In this document: one piece after another, positions 27,555-35,732 of the stretch
How the letters are laid out: each line of letters starts with the position of its first letter
Numbering within the stretch: position 1 is the first letter of the stretch
Assembly (NCBI GenBank): GCA_017649325.1
Contig: JAGCHA010000051.1
Coordinates: 1 to 48,515, forward strand
Direction: 5' to 3'
Source of the DNA: Ruminococcus sp.
GTDB taxonomy: Bacteria > Bacillota > Clostridia > Oscillospirales > Ruminococcaceae
DNA length: 48,515 nucleotides
Position numbers and translations under genes: made by a program
Notes under the pieces: model-generated
What the model was told of the DNA's origin: nothing
The model's input: the letters and a program-made list of their open reading frames with translations, nothing else
The model's database searches: none

Positions 27555-29267
27555 TCACTTGAAGTTCTTGGAGAATTCTTCACAGAGCTTCTTCTCGAGC
27601 GCCTGAGCTGACGCGAGGTCGGGCTGCTTTGCGGTGAGGTAGGTCTTTATCTTGGGCTCTGTACCCGAAGGACGAACTATAGCCTTTGAGCCGCCCTCGA
27701 GGTAGAACGCAAGTACGTTTGACTTAGGCAGAGTTATCTCTGTCTCTGTGCCTGTGAGGATATCCTTGCGGACAGAGGTCTTGTAGTCCTCGAACTTAAC
27801 GACCTTGAGCCCTGCTATCTCCGTGGGAGGAGTATTGCGGAGAGTGGTCATTATCTCGTCCATTTTCTTCATACCGCTCTCGCCCTCAAAGGTGAAGCTG
27901 TAGAGAGTCTGGTAGAACATACCGTACTTCTTGTACATATTCTCGCGCGCCTGAAGGAGCGTGATGCCCTTGGTGCGATAGTAAGCCGCCATTTCACAGA
28001 TGAGCATGGAAGCGTCAACGGCGTCCTTGTCGCGGACGTAACCGCCCGAGAGGTAGCCGTAGCTCTCCTCGAATCCGAAGATATAGCGCTTCTCCTCGCC
28101 CTTAGCCTCGAGGAAACCTATCTGCTCGCCGATGAACTTGAAGCCTGTGAGCACGTCTATCATCTCGACACCGTACTCCTTGCAGATAGAAGCGACGATG
28201 TCGGTGGTAACGATTGTCTTGACAGCGACGGGCTTCTCGGGCATAGTGCCCTTAGCCTTGCGCTGACTGCATATGTATTCGAGCAGGAGAGCTCCCACCT
28301 CGTTGCCGCTGAACAGAGCGTAGTCGTCGCCGTCGGGGACAGCGATACCGACGCGGTCGCAGTCGGGGTCGGTCGCGAGCAGAAGGTCGGGCTTGACCTC
28401 GCGGCAGTATTTCAGACCGACTTCGAGAGCCTCACGTATCTCGGGGTTCGGGTAGGGACATGTCGGGAAGTTTCCGTCGGGATTCTCCTGTTCCTTAACT
28501 ATGGTCACATTAGTTATACCGATGCGCTTGAGTATCTCACGGACAGGCTTGTTGCCTGTGCCGTTGAGGGGAGTATAAACGACCTTCAGGCCGCTTGAAG
28601 CGCAGAGCTCGGTGTTGATGCCCTCGTCGAGAACGCACTGATAGAAAGCCTCTATCACGTCCTGACCGATGTAGCTGATATTGCCTTTAGCGAGTTCCTC
28701 GTCGAAATCCGAGGACTTCACATCGTTGAAGATGTCGAGGGAGTTTATCTTGTCGAGGATTATCTCAGCGCCGCGCAGAGTTATCTGGCAGCCGTCCTCG
28801 CCGTATACCTTGTAGCCGTTGTACTTTGCGGGATTGTGGCTTGCGGTGACCATGATACCGCCCTGACATTTCAGCTGACGAACAGCAAACGAGAGGCAGG
28901 GAGTAGGCATGAGTTCGCTGTATATATGCACCTTTATACCGTTAGCGGCGAGCACCTCTGCAGCAGCCTTAGAGAAGACATCGCTCTTGATGCGGCTGTC
29001 GAAAGAGATAGCAACGCTGGGGTTTTTGTACTCCTGGTTGAGGTAATCCGCAAACCCCTGAGTAGCGCGCTTAACAGTGTATATGTTCATGCGGTTCGTA
29101 CCCGCGCCGATGACGCCGCGGAGACCGCCCGTACCGAATTCGAGGTCGCGGTAGAACCTGTCGTTTATCGCTTCCTCATCGTCCTTGATGTCCGCAAGCT
29201 CTGCGGCAAGGTCGGGGTCGGCAGTGGCGTTTTCACACCATACGCGATAAAGCTCTTTTTCTTTCAT
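27555..29267 (-). CDS. pgcA: Phosphoglucomutase/phosphomannomutase (alpha-phosphohexomutase)
   Basis: The start is the ATG at 29267 (MKEKELYRVW), seven bases after GGAGGG. The 570-residue enzyme has the four landmarks of the family: the phosphoserine loop TASHNPAKYNGYK, the metal loop DPDCDRVGIA, the sugar-specificity loop GFEESYGY, and the phosphate-binding loop RPSGTEPKIKTYL. It interconverts hexose 1- and 6-phosphates, feeding glycolysis or cell-wall nucleotide sugars. This would also serve sugar 1-phosphate released by the GH130 phosphorylase at 46898. It resembles the PgcA/PGM2-like subfamily by length and the EESYGY loop; the symbol is by analogy. It is a single-gene unit with its own promoter and terminator. 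Confidence 0.93.
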   Translation of the reverse strand: MKEKELYRVWCENATADPDLAAELADIKDDEEAINDRFYRDLEFGTGGLRGVIGAGTNRMNIYTVKRATQGFADYLNQEYKNPSVAISFDSRIKSDVFSKAAAEVLAANGIKVHIYSELMPTPCLSFAVRQLKCQGGIMVTASHNPAKYNGYKVYGEDGCQITLRGAEIILDKINSLDIFNDVKSSDFDEELAKGNISYIGQDVIEAFYQCVLDEGINTELCASSGLKVVYTPLNGTGNKPVREILKRIGITNVTIVKEQENPDGNFPTCPYPNPEIREALEVGLKYCREVKPDLLLATDPDCDRVGIAVPDGDDYALFSGNEVGALLLEYICSQRKAKGTMPEKPVAVKTIVTTDIVASICKEYGVEMIDVLTGFKFIGEQIGFLEAKGEEKRYIFGFEESYGYLSGGYVRDKDAVDASMLICEMAAYYRTKGITLLQARENMYKKYGMFYQTLYSFTFEGESGMKKMDEIMTTLRNTPPTEIAGLKVVKFEDYKTSVRKDILTGTETEITLPKSNVLAFYLEGGSKAIVRPSGTEPKIKTYLTAKQPDLASAQALEKKLCEEFSKNFK

Positions 29268-29348
29268 GTTAATACCCTCCAATAATATACCTTCAAGTCT
29301 GCCGTGCTATAGCAGACAACAATTATGTTCTTATAAATACACATACTT

Positions 29349-29357
29349 ATTATACCA
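29349..29357 (-). promoter_or_regulatory. Extended -10 promoter of the phosphohexomutase gene
   Basis: The minus strand reads TGGTATAAT (29357-29349), an extended -10 element; no good -35 box is seen. A leader hairpin (gtctgc/gcagac, about 29299-29319) follows before the ribosome site. Confidence 0.6.
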
Positions 29358-29638
29358 CGATTTCCCAATGTTGAAAAGGGAAATGAGATATATTTTGTTT
29401 ATTTAACTATAATTTATGCGATTGTTAGCAATTGATAATAATATGACCTATAAATTTATCTAATTATAAGCATTTTACAGGGGAGAGCCCTTTGTATTCC
29501 ATTGCTTGACAAAAGAAAAGGACGACCAAGGGAAGCATCCTCTGGCGGATTTGCAGGTCACCGAATACAAACAGTTGATTTATGGCTCGGCAGCCCGTTT
29601 TTTCCGCTAAGGGATACAACTTGAAGTCGCCCTTAAAT
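29358..29638. other. Intergenic stretch without recognised gene
   Basis: The first 100 bases are A/T-rich. The rest (about 29475-29630) is G/C-richer with no ribosome site or coding pattern. It holds an 11-mer (ggacgaccaag) also present near 32425, and a T-run (about 29599-29604) after a short ggct/agcc stem on the plus strand, with no plus-strand gene before it. I see no clear terminator for the S41 protease gene. Confidence 0.4.
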
Positions 29639-30802
29639 TTATTCGCCTGTAAGAAGTATCTCCACAGCCTTGTTGTACTGTGCGTCGACGTTCTCATCTT
29701 CATTCTCGACCTGATAATCAGGCGTAAGACCGATGCCGTCGTAGCAGTCGGAGACAGTCGTTCTGTAGCGAGCCACAGTGAGAATGACCGCGCCGCCGTT
29801 TCCCATTTCGTTTGTCTCCTGCATAACGCCCTTGCCGTAGGTCTGCGAGCCTACGACGGGAGCCTTGCCGAAATCGCGCAGGGAAGCAGCAAACAGTTCC
29901 GCAGCGCTGGCTGTGTCGGAGTCCACGATAGTGACCATAGGCAGGTCGAGCTCCGATTCGTCGGAGTAGATGATAGTCTCGGTGTGACCGTCCTTGTACT
30001 CAGCCTCGGCGATAACGCCTTCGGGGAGGAGCGGGTCGAGGCATTCCTGAAGCGCCGTCATAAGTCCGCCGCCGTTTCCGCGGAGGTCGAAGATAAGCGA
30101 TTTAGCGCCGTTGGTAGTGAGCCTTTCGAGGGCGTCAATGAACTGCTGAGGGGTGTTCTGCTTGAAGCCTGTTATCTTGATGTAGCCTATCTGGCTGCCG
30201 AGCATTTCCGCCTTGACTGTTTTTATCTCGATAGAGCGGCGCACGAAGGAGTATTCCTGCTCCTTGCCTTCGCGGCGGACAGTCAGCGTCACGGGCGACC
30301 CCTCAGTGCCGCGCATAGCGTCCATAGCCTCGCTGAAGCCTGCCTCCTTGACGTCGAGCCCGTCGATAGCGGTGATGATATCACCGTCGAGCAGTCCCGA
30401 ATCGTAGGCAGGGGAGTCCTCCATTATCTCGGAGATGCGCATATAACCGCTCGCATCCTCGGCGAGTGTAAGACCGAGACCGACGAGCTCGCCCGAGTTC
30501 TCATTCTTTTCAGTGAGGTACTCGGCGGCTGTGAGGTAGCGGCTGTACTTGTCACCGATGCCCGAGACATAACCCTTCATGAGACCGTCACTGAGCTTGC
30601 TTTCGTCGATATCTCCGTAGTAGTTCTCGCGGATATAGCCGTCGAGGGTCTGCAATGAGGTATATTTCTTTGATTTCTCGGTAACGTCGACGACCTTCTT
30701 GTTGAAGCTTTGGAGCGAGAAGAAGGAAGTGAGGATGAAGGTCACCGCCATTGAGACCGCTATCAGGCTGAGAGCGAGTCCGAGGCTTATCTTTTTATTC
30801 AT
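29639..30802 (-). CDS. ctp: C-terminal processing protease, peptidase family S41 with PDZ domain
   Basis: The start is ATG 30802 (MNKKISLGLALSLIAV), which gives an N-terminal signal anchor (about residues 5-28); the longer frame runs into repeat DNA. The 387-residue protein has a PDZ domain (about 95-175; VGLGLTL and DSGLLDGDIITAIDG) and an S41 protease core. The catalytic dyad is Ser299 (DTASAAELFA) and Lys324 (SQTYGKGV). Such proteases trim or degrade exported proteins, including cell-wall hydrolases. Its place directly after an M23 hydrolase and ftsEX matches a recurrent Firmicutes order, so it probably tunes that hydrolase. The ribosome site is weak (aagtgatgg). Confidence 0.93.
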   Translation of the reverse strand: MNKKISLGLALSLIAVSMAVTFILTSFFSLQSFNKKVVDVTEKSKKYTSLQTLDGYIRENYYGDIDESKLSDGLMKGYVSGIGDKYSRYLTAAEYLTEKNENSGELVGLGLTLAEDASGYMRISEIMEDSPAYDSGLLDGDIITAIDGLDVKEAGFSEAMDAMRGTEGSPVTLTVRREGKEQEYSFVRRSIEIKTVKAEMLGSQIGYIKITGFKQNTPQQFIDALERLTTNGAKSLIFDLRGNGGGLMTALQECLDPLLPEGVIAEAEYKDGHTETIIYSDESELDLPMVTIVDSDTASAAELFAASLRDFGKAPVVGSQTYGKGVMQETNEMGNGGAVILTVARYRTTVSDCYDGIGLTPDYQVENEDENVDAQYNKAVEILLTGE

Positions 30803-30833
30803 AAGGCCATCACTTTCTGTTGGTTGACATAAT

Positions 30834-30860
30834 GTAGGGGCGCACAATGTGCGCCCGCGG
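30834..30860. repeat. Short GC-rich palindrome, copy 1
   Basis: The sequence aggggcgcacaatgtgcgcc (with gcgcac/gtgcgc arms) is a palindrome of a dispersed type; related copies are at 30887, 32365, 34260/34316 and 37544. Confidence 0.65.
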
Positions 30861-30886
30861 TGAATCGATTGTTTGAATAACGTGTT

Positions 30887-30912
30887 GCAGGGACGCGCAT
30901 TGCACGTCCGCA
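30887..30912. repeat. Short GC-rich palindrome, copy 2
   Basis: The sequence agggacgcgcattgcacgtc has the same layout as copy 1 (AGGGRCG, central ATTG/AATG, CGYCCGC end) and lies 27 bases further on. Both are in the gap between the M23 hydrolase and S41 protease genes. Confidence 0.6.
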
Positions 30913-30949
30913 TACTACAATAAATGTACGTAAGTTATGGAAGCATCCG

Positions 30950-32305
30950 TCACGGAGAAACGTAGCCGAGGGGATCAACTCGTGAGTTGTTGACGTATAC
31001 CTCGAAGTGGAGGTGCTCGCCTGTAGACCAGCCTGTCGAGCCGACGTAGCCGATGACCTGTCCCTGCTCGACATAGTCGCCCACAGATACCGCCGCGGAC
31101 GTGAGGTGTCCGTAGAGCGTCGAGTAAGTGCCGTCGTGGGATATGGCGACGTAGTTTCCGTATCCGTTTCCGCAGCCGCATGAACTTGATTTGCCGTAGT
31201 TATGGCTGCACGAGTTGTTCATTCTTATGACAGTTCCAGAGCGGGCAGCAACTACGGGAGCACCCATGATACCGCCGTCGCTTATGTCTATGCCGCCGTG
31301 GAGAGTTCCCCAGCGGTAGCCGTAATAGCTTGATATGCCGCTGTGACCGGGAACAGGCCAGCCAAGACCAGCAGCACCGGAATTGACAGCGAAGTTCATA
31401 GGACCGCTGTAATTGTTCGAATAGCCGCCGCTCTGCTGCTGGAGTGAGCGTATTCTTTCCTCTTCGAGGCGCTGAGCCTCGGCAGCAGCACGTGCTATCT
31501 CAGCTTCTATCTCAGCCTGCTCGGCTGCGAGAGCAGCGTTATCGGCTTCTCTTTCGGATTTTTCGCGTTCGAGGTCAGCCTGCTCGCGTGCGAGGCGGTC
31601 TATCTCGGACTGAGTCTTCATCAGTTGTGTATTGAGGACAGCTACCTCGTCTGCCTTTTCCTTTTTGCGGACTTCCTGCTCCTCGAGTTTCATTTCGAGT
31701 GATAGCTTTTCCGTTTCCATTTCGCTCTTGGACTGTTCGAGCGCGTCTATCTCGCCGAGGATATTCTCGATGAGCTCGTCGTCGTACTCGGCAATGCGGT
31801 TTATCATCTGCACGCGCGACATCATATCGTAGAAGCTGTCAGAGCCGAGGATAACGGACGCAGACGACTCGTTGCTGCTGATATACATAGCGCAGAGACG
31901 CTGCTTGAAGAGTTCGATGTTGCTGTCTATTTCCTCCTGCTGAGCATTGATGTCCTCATCGAGGAGGAAGATGTTGCCCTGAGTGGCATTGATGTCTGTA
32001 GCGATAGTATCGAGTTCCTGATTGAGGAGGTTGATATTGTCTTGAATTATGCCTATTTGCTCATTGAGGCTGTTCTGATAGGCACGTTCGTTTTCCTTGT
32101 CGCCTTCGAGGCTGTCTATCTCCTGCTGAAGTGCGGCAATTCTCTCGTTATTTGCTTTGCGTTCCTCCTGTATTTCCTGTATCGTCTTAGCGGAGGCGTC
32201 CTGACAGTTGTCCGTTACCGCGGGATAGGCGGCGACAGCACCGACCGATACGGCTGCACAGCACAGGAACGTAAGTATCTTCTTTGTTACTGTAAGCTTT
32301 CTCAT
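30950..32305 (-). CDS. Exported coiled-coil murein hydrolase, M23 (LytM) endopeptidase, PcsB/EnvC-like
   Basis: The 451-residue product has a signal peptide (about 1-28), a long coiled coil (about 40-290, Glu/Gln/Ala/Arg heptads) and a C-terminal M23 metallopeptidase domain (about 315-451). The zinc-site motifs are HGGIDIS (about residue 336) and HLHFEV (about 432). A Cys-containing insertion (SCSHNYGKSSSCGCG) interrupts the catalytic domain. M23 enzymes cut peptidoglycan cross-bridges; coiled-coil versions are activated by FtsEX. Here ftsX ends 158 bases upstream, consistent with that mechanism. GGGAG lies 14 bases before the ATG, longer than usual, so the start is less certain than the domain call. 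Confidence 0.92.
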   Translation of the reverse strand: MRKLTVTKKILTFLCCAAVSVGAVAAYPAVTDNCQDASAKTIQEIQEERKANNERIAALQQEIDSLEGDKENERAYQNSLNEQIGIIQDNINLLNQELDTIATDINATQGNIFLLDEDINAQQEEIDSNIELFKQRLCAMYISSNESSASVILGSDSFYDMMSRVQMINRIAEYDDELIENILGEIDALEQSKSEMETEKLSLEMKLEEQEVRKKEKADEVAVLNTQLMKTQSEIDRLAREQADLEREKSEREADNAALAAEQAEIEAEIARAAAEAQRLEEERIRSLQQQSGGYSNNYSGPMNFAVNSGAAGLGWPVPGHSGISSYYGYRWGTLHGGIDISDGGIMGAPVVAARSGTVIRMNNSCSHNYGKSSSCGCGNGYGNYVAISHDGTYSTLYGHLTSAAVSVGDYVEQGQVIGYVGSTGWSTGEHLHFEVYVNNSRVDPLGYVSP

Positions 32306-32364
32306 AGCTGATGAACTTACTCCCTTCTGATGAAGAACTGAGAGCTTGGAGCTCAGAACTCAGT

Positions 32365-32390
32365 GTAGGAGCGGCGTTTCGCCGCCCGTA
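32365..32390. repeat. Short GC-rich palindrome, copy 3
   Basis: The sequence ggagcggcgtttcgccgccc (cggcg/cgccg arms) lies between ftsX and the M23 gene, beside a decayed gagctcagaactcag direct repeat (about 32325-32363). Confidence 0.6.
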
Positions 32391-32463
32391 AGGATAAAAA
32401 CGTTTTTATTGTTGACACGCGGACGACCAAGAAGTCGCCGGGGACCAAAGGCAGAGCCTCTGA

Positions 32464-33369
32464 TTATACGTCAATATGTCTTCTTGTGCTGACAACGCTT
32501 CCGACAGCGCCGACGAGCGCGCCTGCCACGATGTAAGCGAGTGCTACCCAGAGCTGTATGTTTTCAAACGGGATAATGCTTCCAACGCCGAATGCACGCA
32601 TGAGCGTACCCTGTTCCATAAGGATGCGGAATATGGAGCGGTAAACAGCCATAGTAATGAAGAACGCACCTGCGCCTGCGAAGAAGCCCGTCACCATACC
32701 CTCAACAAAGAAGGGGAGCCTGATGAAAGCATTCGTTGCGCCGACGTACTTCATTATCTGTATTTCCTCACGGCGTGCGAAGACGCTCGCCTTGGTGGTA
32801 TTGGATATCATTATCATCGAGACAGCCGACAGCGCAATGATGACCGCAATCGCTATTACCGACACTACCTTTCTCAGCTCGCGGAGGAATTCCGCTACCT
32901 GCGGTGAAGAGCTTGCGCTCTGTACCTCTTCTATCCTGCCAATATCGAGGGTTGTCTCCTCGATGTGGTCATTGTTCAGTACAGTCACCTTGAAGCCATC
33001 GGGCATGAATTCGTAGCTGTCTATGTAGTCGAAGATAGCCTTGCCCTGCTGTATCTGGTTCTGCATACGGTTGAAGGCTTCCTCCTTGGAGATATACTCC
33101 ACGGTGTCAACGTTTTCCATATTCTGGAGCTGAGCCTGTATCTGCTGAACCCGCAGGACTTCCGTTGCAGGGTCGAGGTAAACGGCTATCTCGTTCTGAT
33201 TTCCGAGGCCGAGTATCATCGAGTTCATATTGAAGTAGAACAGCGCAGAGCCTCCGACGAGCAGGAGCGAGATGAGCAGTACGCAGAACGTAGCGAAAGC
33301 CATCATCTTGTTTTTCCAGATATTCTCGATACCCTGATTGGCAAGGTATTTGATACCGCTTATCTTCAT
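32464..33369 (-). CDS. ftsX: Cell division ABC transporter-like membrane protein FtsX
   Basis: The 301-residue protein has the FtsX plan: a first transmembrane helix (about 23-45, AFATFCVLLISLLLVGGSALF), an external loop domain (about 50-165), and three more helices (about 168-192, 222-245 and 272-295). FtsX does not transport; with FtsE it transmits ATP hydrolysis to an external peptidoglycan hydrolase. The ATG overlaps the ftsE stop (ATGA). The coiled-coil M23 protein downstream is the obvious client. Confidence 0.94.
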   Translation of the reverse strand: MKISGIKYLANQGIENIWKNKMMAFATFCVLLISLLLVGGSALFYFNMNSMILGLGNQNEIAVYLDPATEVLRVQQIQAQLQNMENVDTVEYISKEEAFNRMQNQIQQGKAIFDYIDSYEFMPDGFKVTVLNNDHIEETTLDIGRIEEVQSASSSPQVAEFLRELRKVVSVIAIAVIIALSAVSMIMISNTTKASVFARREEIQIMKYVGATNAFIRLPFFVEGMVTGFFAGAGAFFITMAVYRSIFRILMEQGTLMRAFGVGSIIPFENIQLWVALAYIVAGALVGAVGSVVSTRRHIDV

Positions 33370-34190
33370 TGCTGAACACCTCCGTTTCCGTTGGTGTCTG
33401 CAAATCCGCCGTCAGAGGTCATTATCCTCTGGTCGGGGAGAATGATATTGCCCGTATTGCTGACTGCGGCAGCTTCCGACATAGCCTGAGCGAGCTCCTC
33501 CTCGGGGAGAACCTCGTCCACGCCCGAGATGACCTCGTCGAAGACTATCTCGCCGCCGGTGATATTGATGATACGTCCGCCGAAGTGACGAACGAGGTCG
33601 TGCTCGTGAGTTACCATGAGTATCGTAGTACCCTGGTCATTTATGCTTTTCAGCAGCTCGACTATCTCGTAGGAGAGCTCGGGGTCGATATTACCCGTAG
33701 GCTCGTCCGCGATGATGAGCTGAGGGTCGTTGACGAGCGCACGCGCGATAGCGACTCTCTGCTTTTCGCCGCCCGAGAGTTCATCGGGATAAGAATTCGT
33801 TTTTGAGTGGAGTCCCACCAGACTGATAACGTAGGGAACTCTCTTCCTGATATATTTCAGGGGAGCGTCGATAACGCGGAGCACGAAAGCGATGTTCTCG
33901 TACACGGTCATTGACGGAATTAGGCGGAAGTCCTGAAAAACGAAGCCGAGAGTGCGGCGGAATTCGGGGATCTTCCTCTTTTTGAGCTTGCCGAGATTGT
34001 AGCCGTTTACGGTGACAACTCCGCTCGTAGCGTCTATCTCCTTGAGGAGAAGCTTTATCATGGTACTTTTTCCCGCGCCCGACGAGCCAACGACGAAAGC
34101 AAAGTCGCCGTCGTTGATTTTCAGGCTGACGTTGTTCAGTGCATCAACGCCGCTTGAATAGGTCACGGACACGTTCTGAAGCTCTACCAA
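33366..34190 (-). CDS. ftsE: Cell division ATP-binding protein FtsE with C-terminal extension
   Basis: The ATPase has Walker A GSSGAGKST, the ABC signature LSGGEKQRVAIARAL and Walker B LIIADEPTGN, with the conserved His in MVTHEHDLV. At 274 residues it is about 45 longer than typical FtsE. The extra tail (after about 228) is acidic then Gly/Asn-rich (EEELAQAMSEAAAV; DTNGNGG) and may be a regulatory or disordered addition. The start is a TTG at 34190 with GGAAGG eight bases upstream. It pairs with FtsX to gate the M23 hydrolase. Confidence 0.94.
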   Translation of the reverse strand: MVELQNVSVTYSSGVDALNNVSLKINDGDFAFVVGSSGAGKSTMIKLLLKEIDATSGVVTVNGYNLGKLKKRKIPEFRRTLGFVFQDFRLIPSMTVYENIAFVLRVIDAPLKYIRKRVPYVISLVGLHSKTNSYPDELSGGEKQRVAIARALVNDPQLIIADEPTGNIDPELSYEIVELLKSINDQGTTILMVTHEHDLVRHFGGRIINITGGEIVFDEVISGVDEVLPEEELAQAMSEAAAVSNTGNIILPDQRIMTSDGGFADTNGNGGVQQ

Positions 34191-34259
34191 AGGTTACACC
34201 TTCCTTTTGAGTCTCTATGTCTTTATTTTTGCTGTCCTGCTGACAGCTGCGGAAAAACC

Positions 34260-34342
34260 GTAGGGGCGCCCTTGGGGTGTCCGCAAATCCGAAAAATAGT
34301 AATTTTTTCGTTTTTGGCGGACCGCCAAAGGCGGCCCCTACA
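34260..34342 (-). terminator. Inverted pair of GC-rich palindrome copies; likely terminator of the regulator gene
   Basis: Two related copies of the dispersed palindrome (34260-34287 and 34316-34342) lie in opposite orientation, so the whole forms a long imperfect hairpin with an A/T loop. On the minus strand it is followed by GGTTTTT. It lies between the PucR-type regulator and ftsE. Confidence 0.6.
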
Positions 34343-34351
34343 ATATATTGT

Positions 34352-35437
34352 TTAGAACTTTACAGGGTTAGCTGACAGATACTTCTTGACCATAAGAGCT
34401 ATCTTGAAGATGATAGCGTGGTCGAACTCACGGAGGTCGAGACCTGTGAGCTTCTTTATCTTTTCAAGTCTGTATACGAGAGTATTTCTGTGTACGAACA
34501 GCTTGCGCGATGTCTCGGATACGTTGAGGTTATTCTCGAAGAACTTCTGTATCGTGAAGAGAGTTTCGTGGTCGAGCGAGTCGATGGAACCAACCTTGAA
34601 CACCTCGTGGAGGAATGTCTCGCAGAGGGTTGTCGGGAGGTGGTAGATAAGGCGTGCGATACCGAGGTTGTCGTAGCTTACGATTACCTTGTCGGTGTCG
34701 AATACCTTGCCGACTTCGAGAGCCATCTGAGCCTCCTTGAAGGAGCGTGCGAGGTCCTTTACGCCTACAACGGCAGTACCGATACCAACGTTTACGCGGG
34801 TATAGAACTCACTGCTGAGCGTATCGGCGATAGAGCGTGCGAGCTTTTCGAGGTCCTTGGAGTCAACAGTGCTCTTGAGCTCCTTGACGAGAATGATGTC
34901 AGACTCGGTGATATTGAAGACGAAGTCCTTGTTCTTGTCAGGGAAGAGGTTCTGGATAACGTCATATGCGGAAATATCGTTCGCGGAAACTATTCTGATA
35001 AGGAATACAGCGCGGCTTATCTCGGCATTGAAGTGGAGCTCTCTTGCCTTGATGACGATGTCACCGGGGAGGACATTGTCGAGGATAACATTCTTGATGA
35101 AGTTGTTGCGGTCGTACTTCTCATCGTAGTACTGCTTGATATTGGAAAGAGTGATAGCGAGTATGGACGCATACTTTGCAGCAGCGTCGTCAACGCCCTC
35201 TACGAATACCGCATAGTCTGGCTTAACGCGTGAGCCGAAGGGCTTATAGGTGAAGCCGTCGCGGATGAAGATATCGTGTGAATCGCTGAGGTCGAGAGAA
35301 ACGAACTCATTGGTGGTGCCTACGCGGGTAAGGTCGCTGCAGGCGATGATAGTGGCTGTCTCGTCGACAACGCCGATAGTAGCGTCGATAGTATCGCGCA
35401 TCTGATGAACTAAGCCCTGAAATAATCTGTTTGACAT
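34352..35437 (-). CDS. PucR/CdaR-family transcriptional regulator
   Basis: I use the ATG at 35437 (MSNRLFQGLVHQ), six bases after AAGGGTG. The 361-residue product has an N-terminal sensor region, a central GGDEF-like domain (about residues 150-260; VNVGIGTAVVGVKDL is its typical strand) and a C-terminal helix-turn-helix of the PucR/CdaR type (LNVSETSRKLFVHRNTLVYR). Relatives respond to sugar diacids, purine products or amino-acid state. The ligand here is unknown. A perfect 17-base palindrome overlaps the -35 region of its promoter, fitting autoregulation. Confidence 0.9.
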   Translation of the reverse strand: MSNRLFQGLVHQMRDTIDATIGVVDETATIIACSDLTRVGTTNEFVSLDLSDSHDIFIRDGFTYKPFGSRVKPDYAVFVEGVDDAAAKYASILAITLSNIKQYYDEKYDRNNFIKNVILDNVLPGDIVIKARELHFNAEISRAVFLIRIVSANDISAYDVIQNLFPDKNKDFVFNITESDIILVKELKSTVDSKDLEKLARSIADTLSSEFYTRVNVGIGTAVVGVKDLARSFKEAQMALEVGKVFDTDKVIVSYDNLGIARLIYHLPTTLCETFLHEVFKVGSIDSLDHETLFTIQKFFENNLNVSETSRKLFVHRNTLVYRLEKIKKLTGLDLREFDHAIIFKIALMVKKYLSANPVKF

Positions 35438-35533
35438 AATTTGCACCCTTCTTTTAATTTTATGATTGTTTCCGCTTTCAAAGGTATCGTTCAAACTGCG
35501 AGCCTGTAGAGACAAGCTCCTAATATATTACAG

Positions 35534-35577
35534 ATTGTAACATATAGAGATGAACGTTCTGTTAACAAATTGTTAAC
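35534..35577 (-). promoter_or_regulatory. Extended -10 promoter with palindromic operator
   Basis: The minus strand has TGTTACAAT (extended -10, TACAAT at 35539-35534). The palindrome GTTAACAAATTGTTAAC lies at 35561-35577, roughly where a -35 box would be. It is about 100 bases upstream of the PucR-type gene, and a repressor or autoregulator site is likely. The rest of 35578-35732 is A/T-rich, then a decayed gagctgtcagc-type repeat (about 35670-35730). Confidence 0.6.
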
Positions 35578-35732
35578 TTTTCTTTAAAAGCCTGAAATAT
35601 GAACAAGTTTTATGTGTTAGCATTGTGATAAACTGCTAAACGAGCGAAAATATTTGTAACCGAAATGTAATTATTAGCTCTGAGCTGTCAGCCGAAGCCG
35701 ATACCGTGAGCTAATGGCTAACGGCTCAGGAT

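Noticed and set aside
29464-29703. A 79-residue minus-strand ORF overlapping the end of the S41 gene.
   Set aside because: No ribosome site, poor codon pattern, and it overlaps the real gene in another frame.
29582-30658. A 358-residue plus-strand ORF antisense to the S41 protease gene.
   Set aside because: It is a shadow frame; the minus strand carries the catalytic Ser and Lys motifs and a PDZ domain.
35440-35460. A TTGCACCC match near the PucR-type gene.
   Set aside because: It is the complement of that gene's ribosome site (AAGGGTG) and lacks the second box of the two-part motif.
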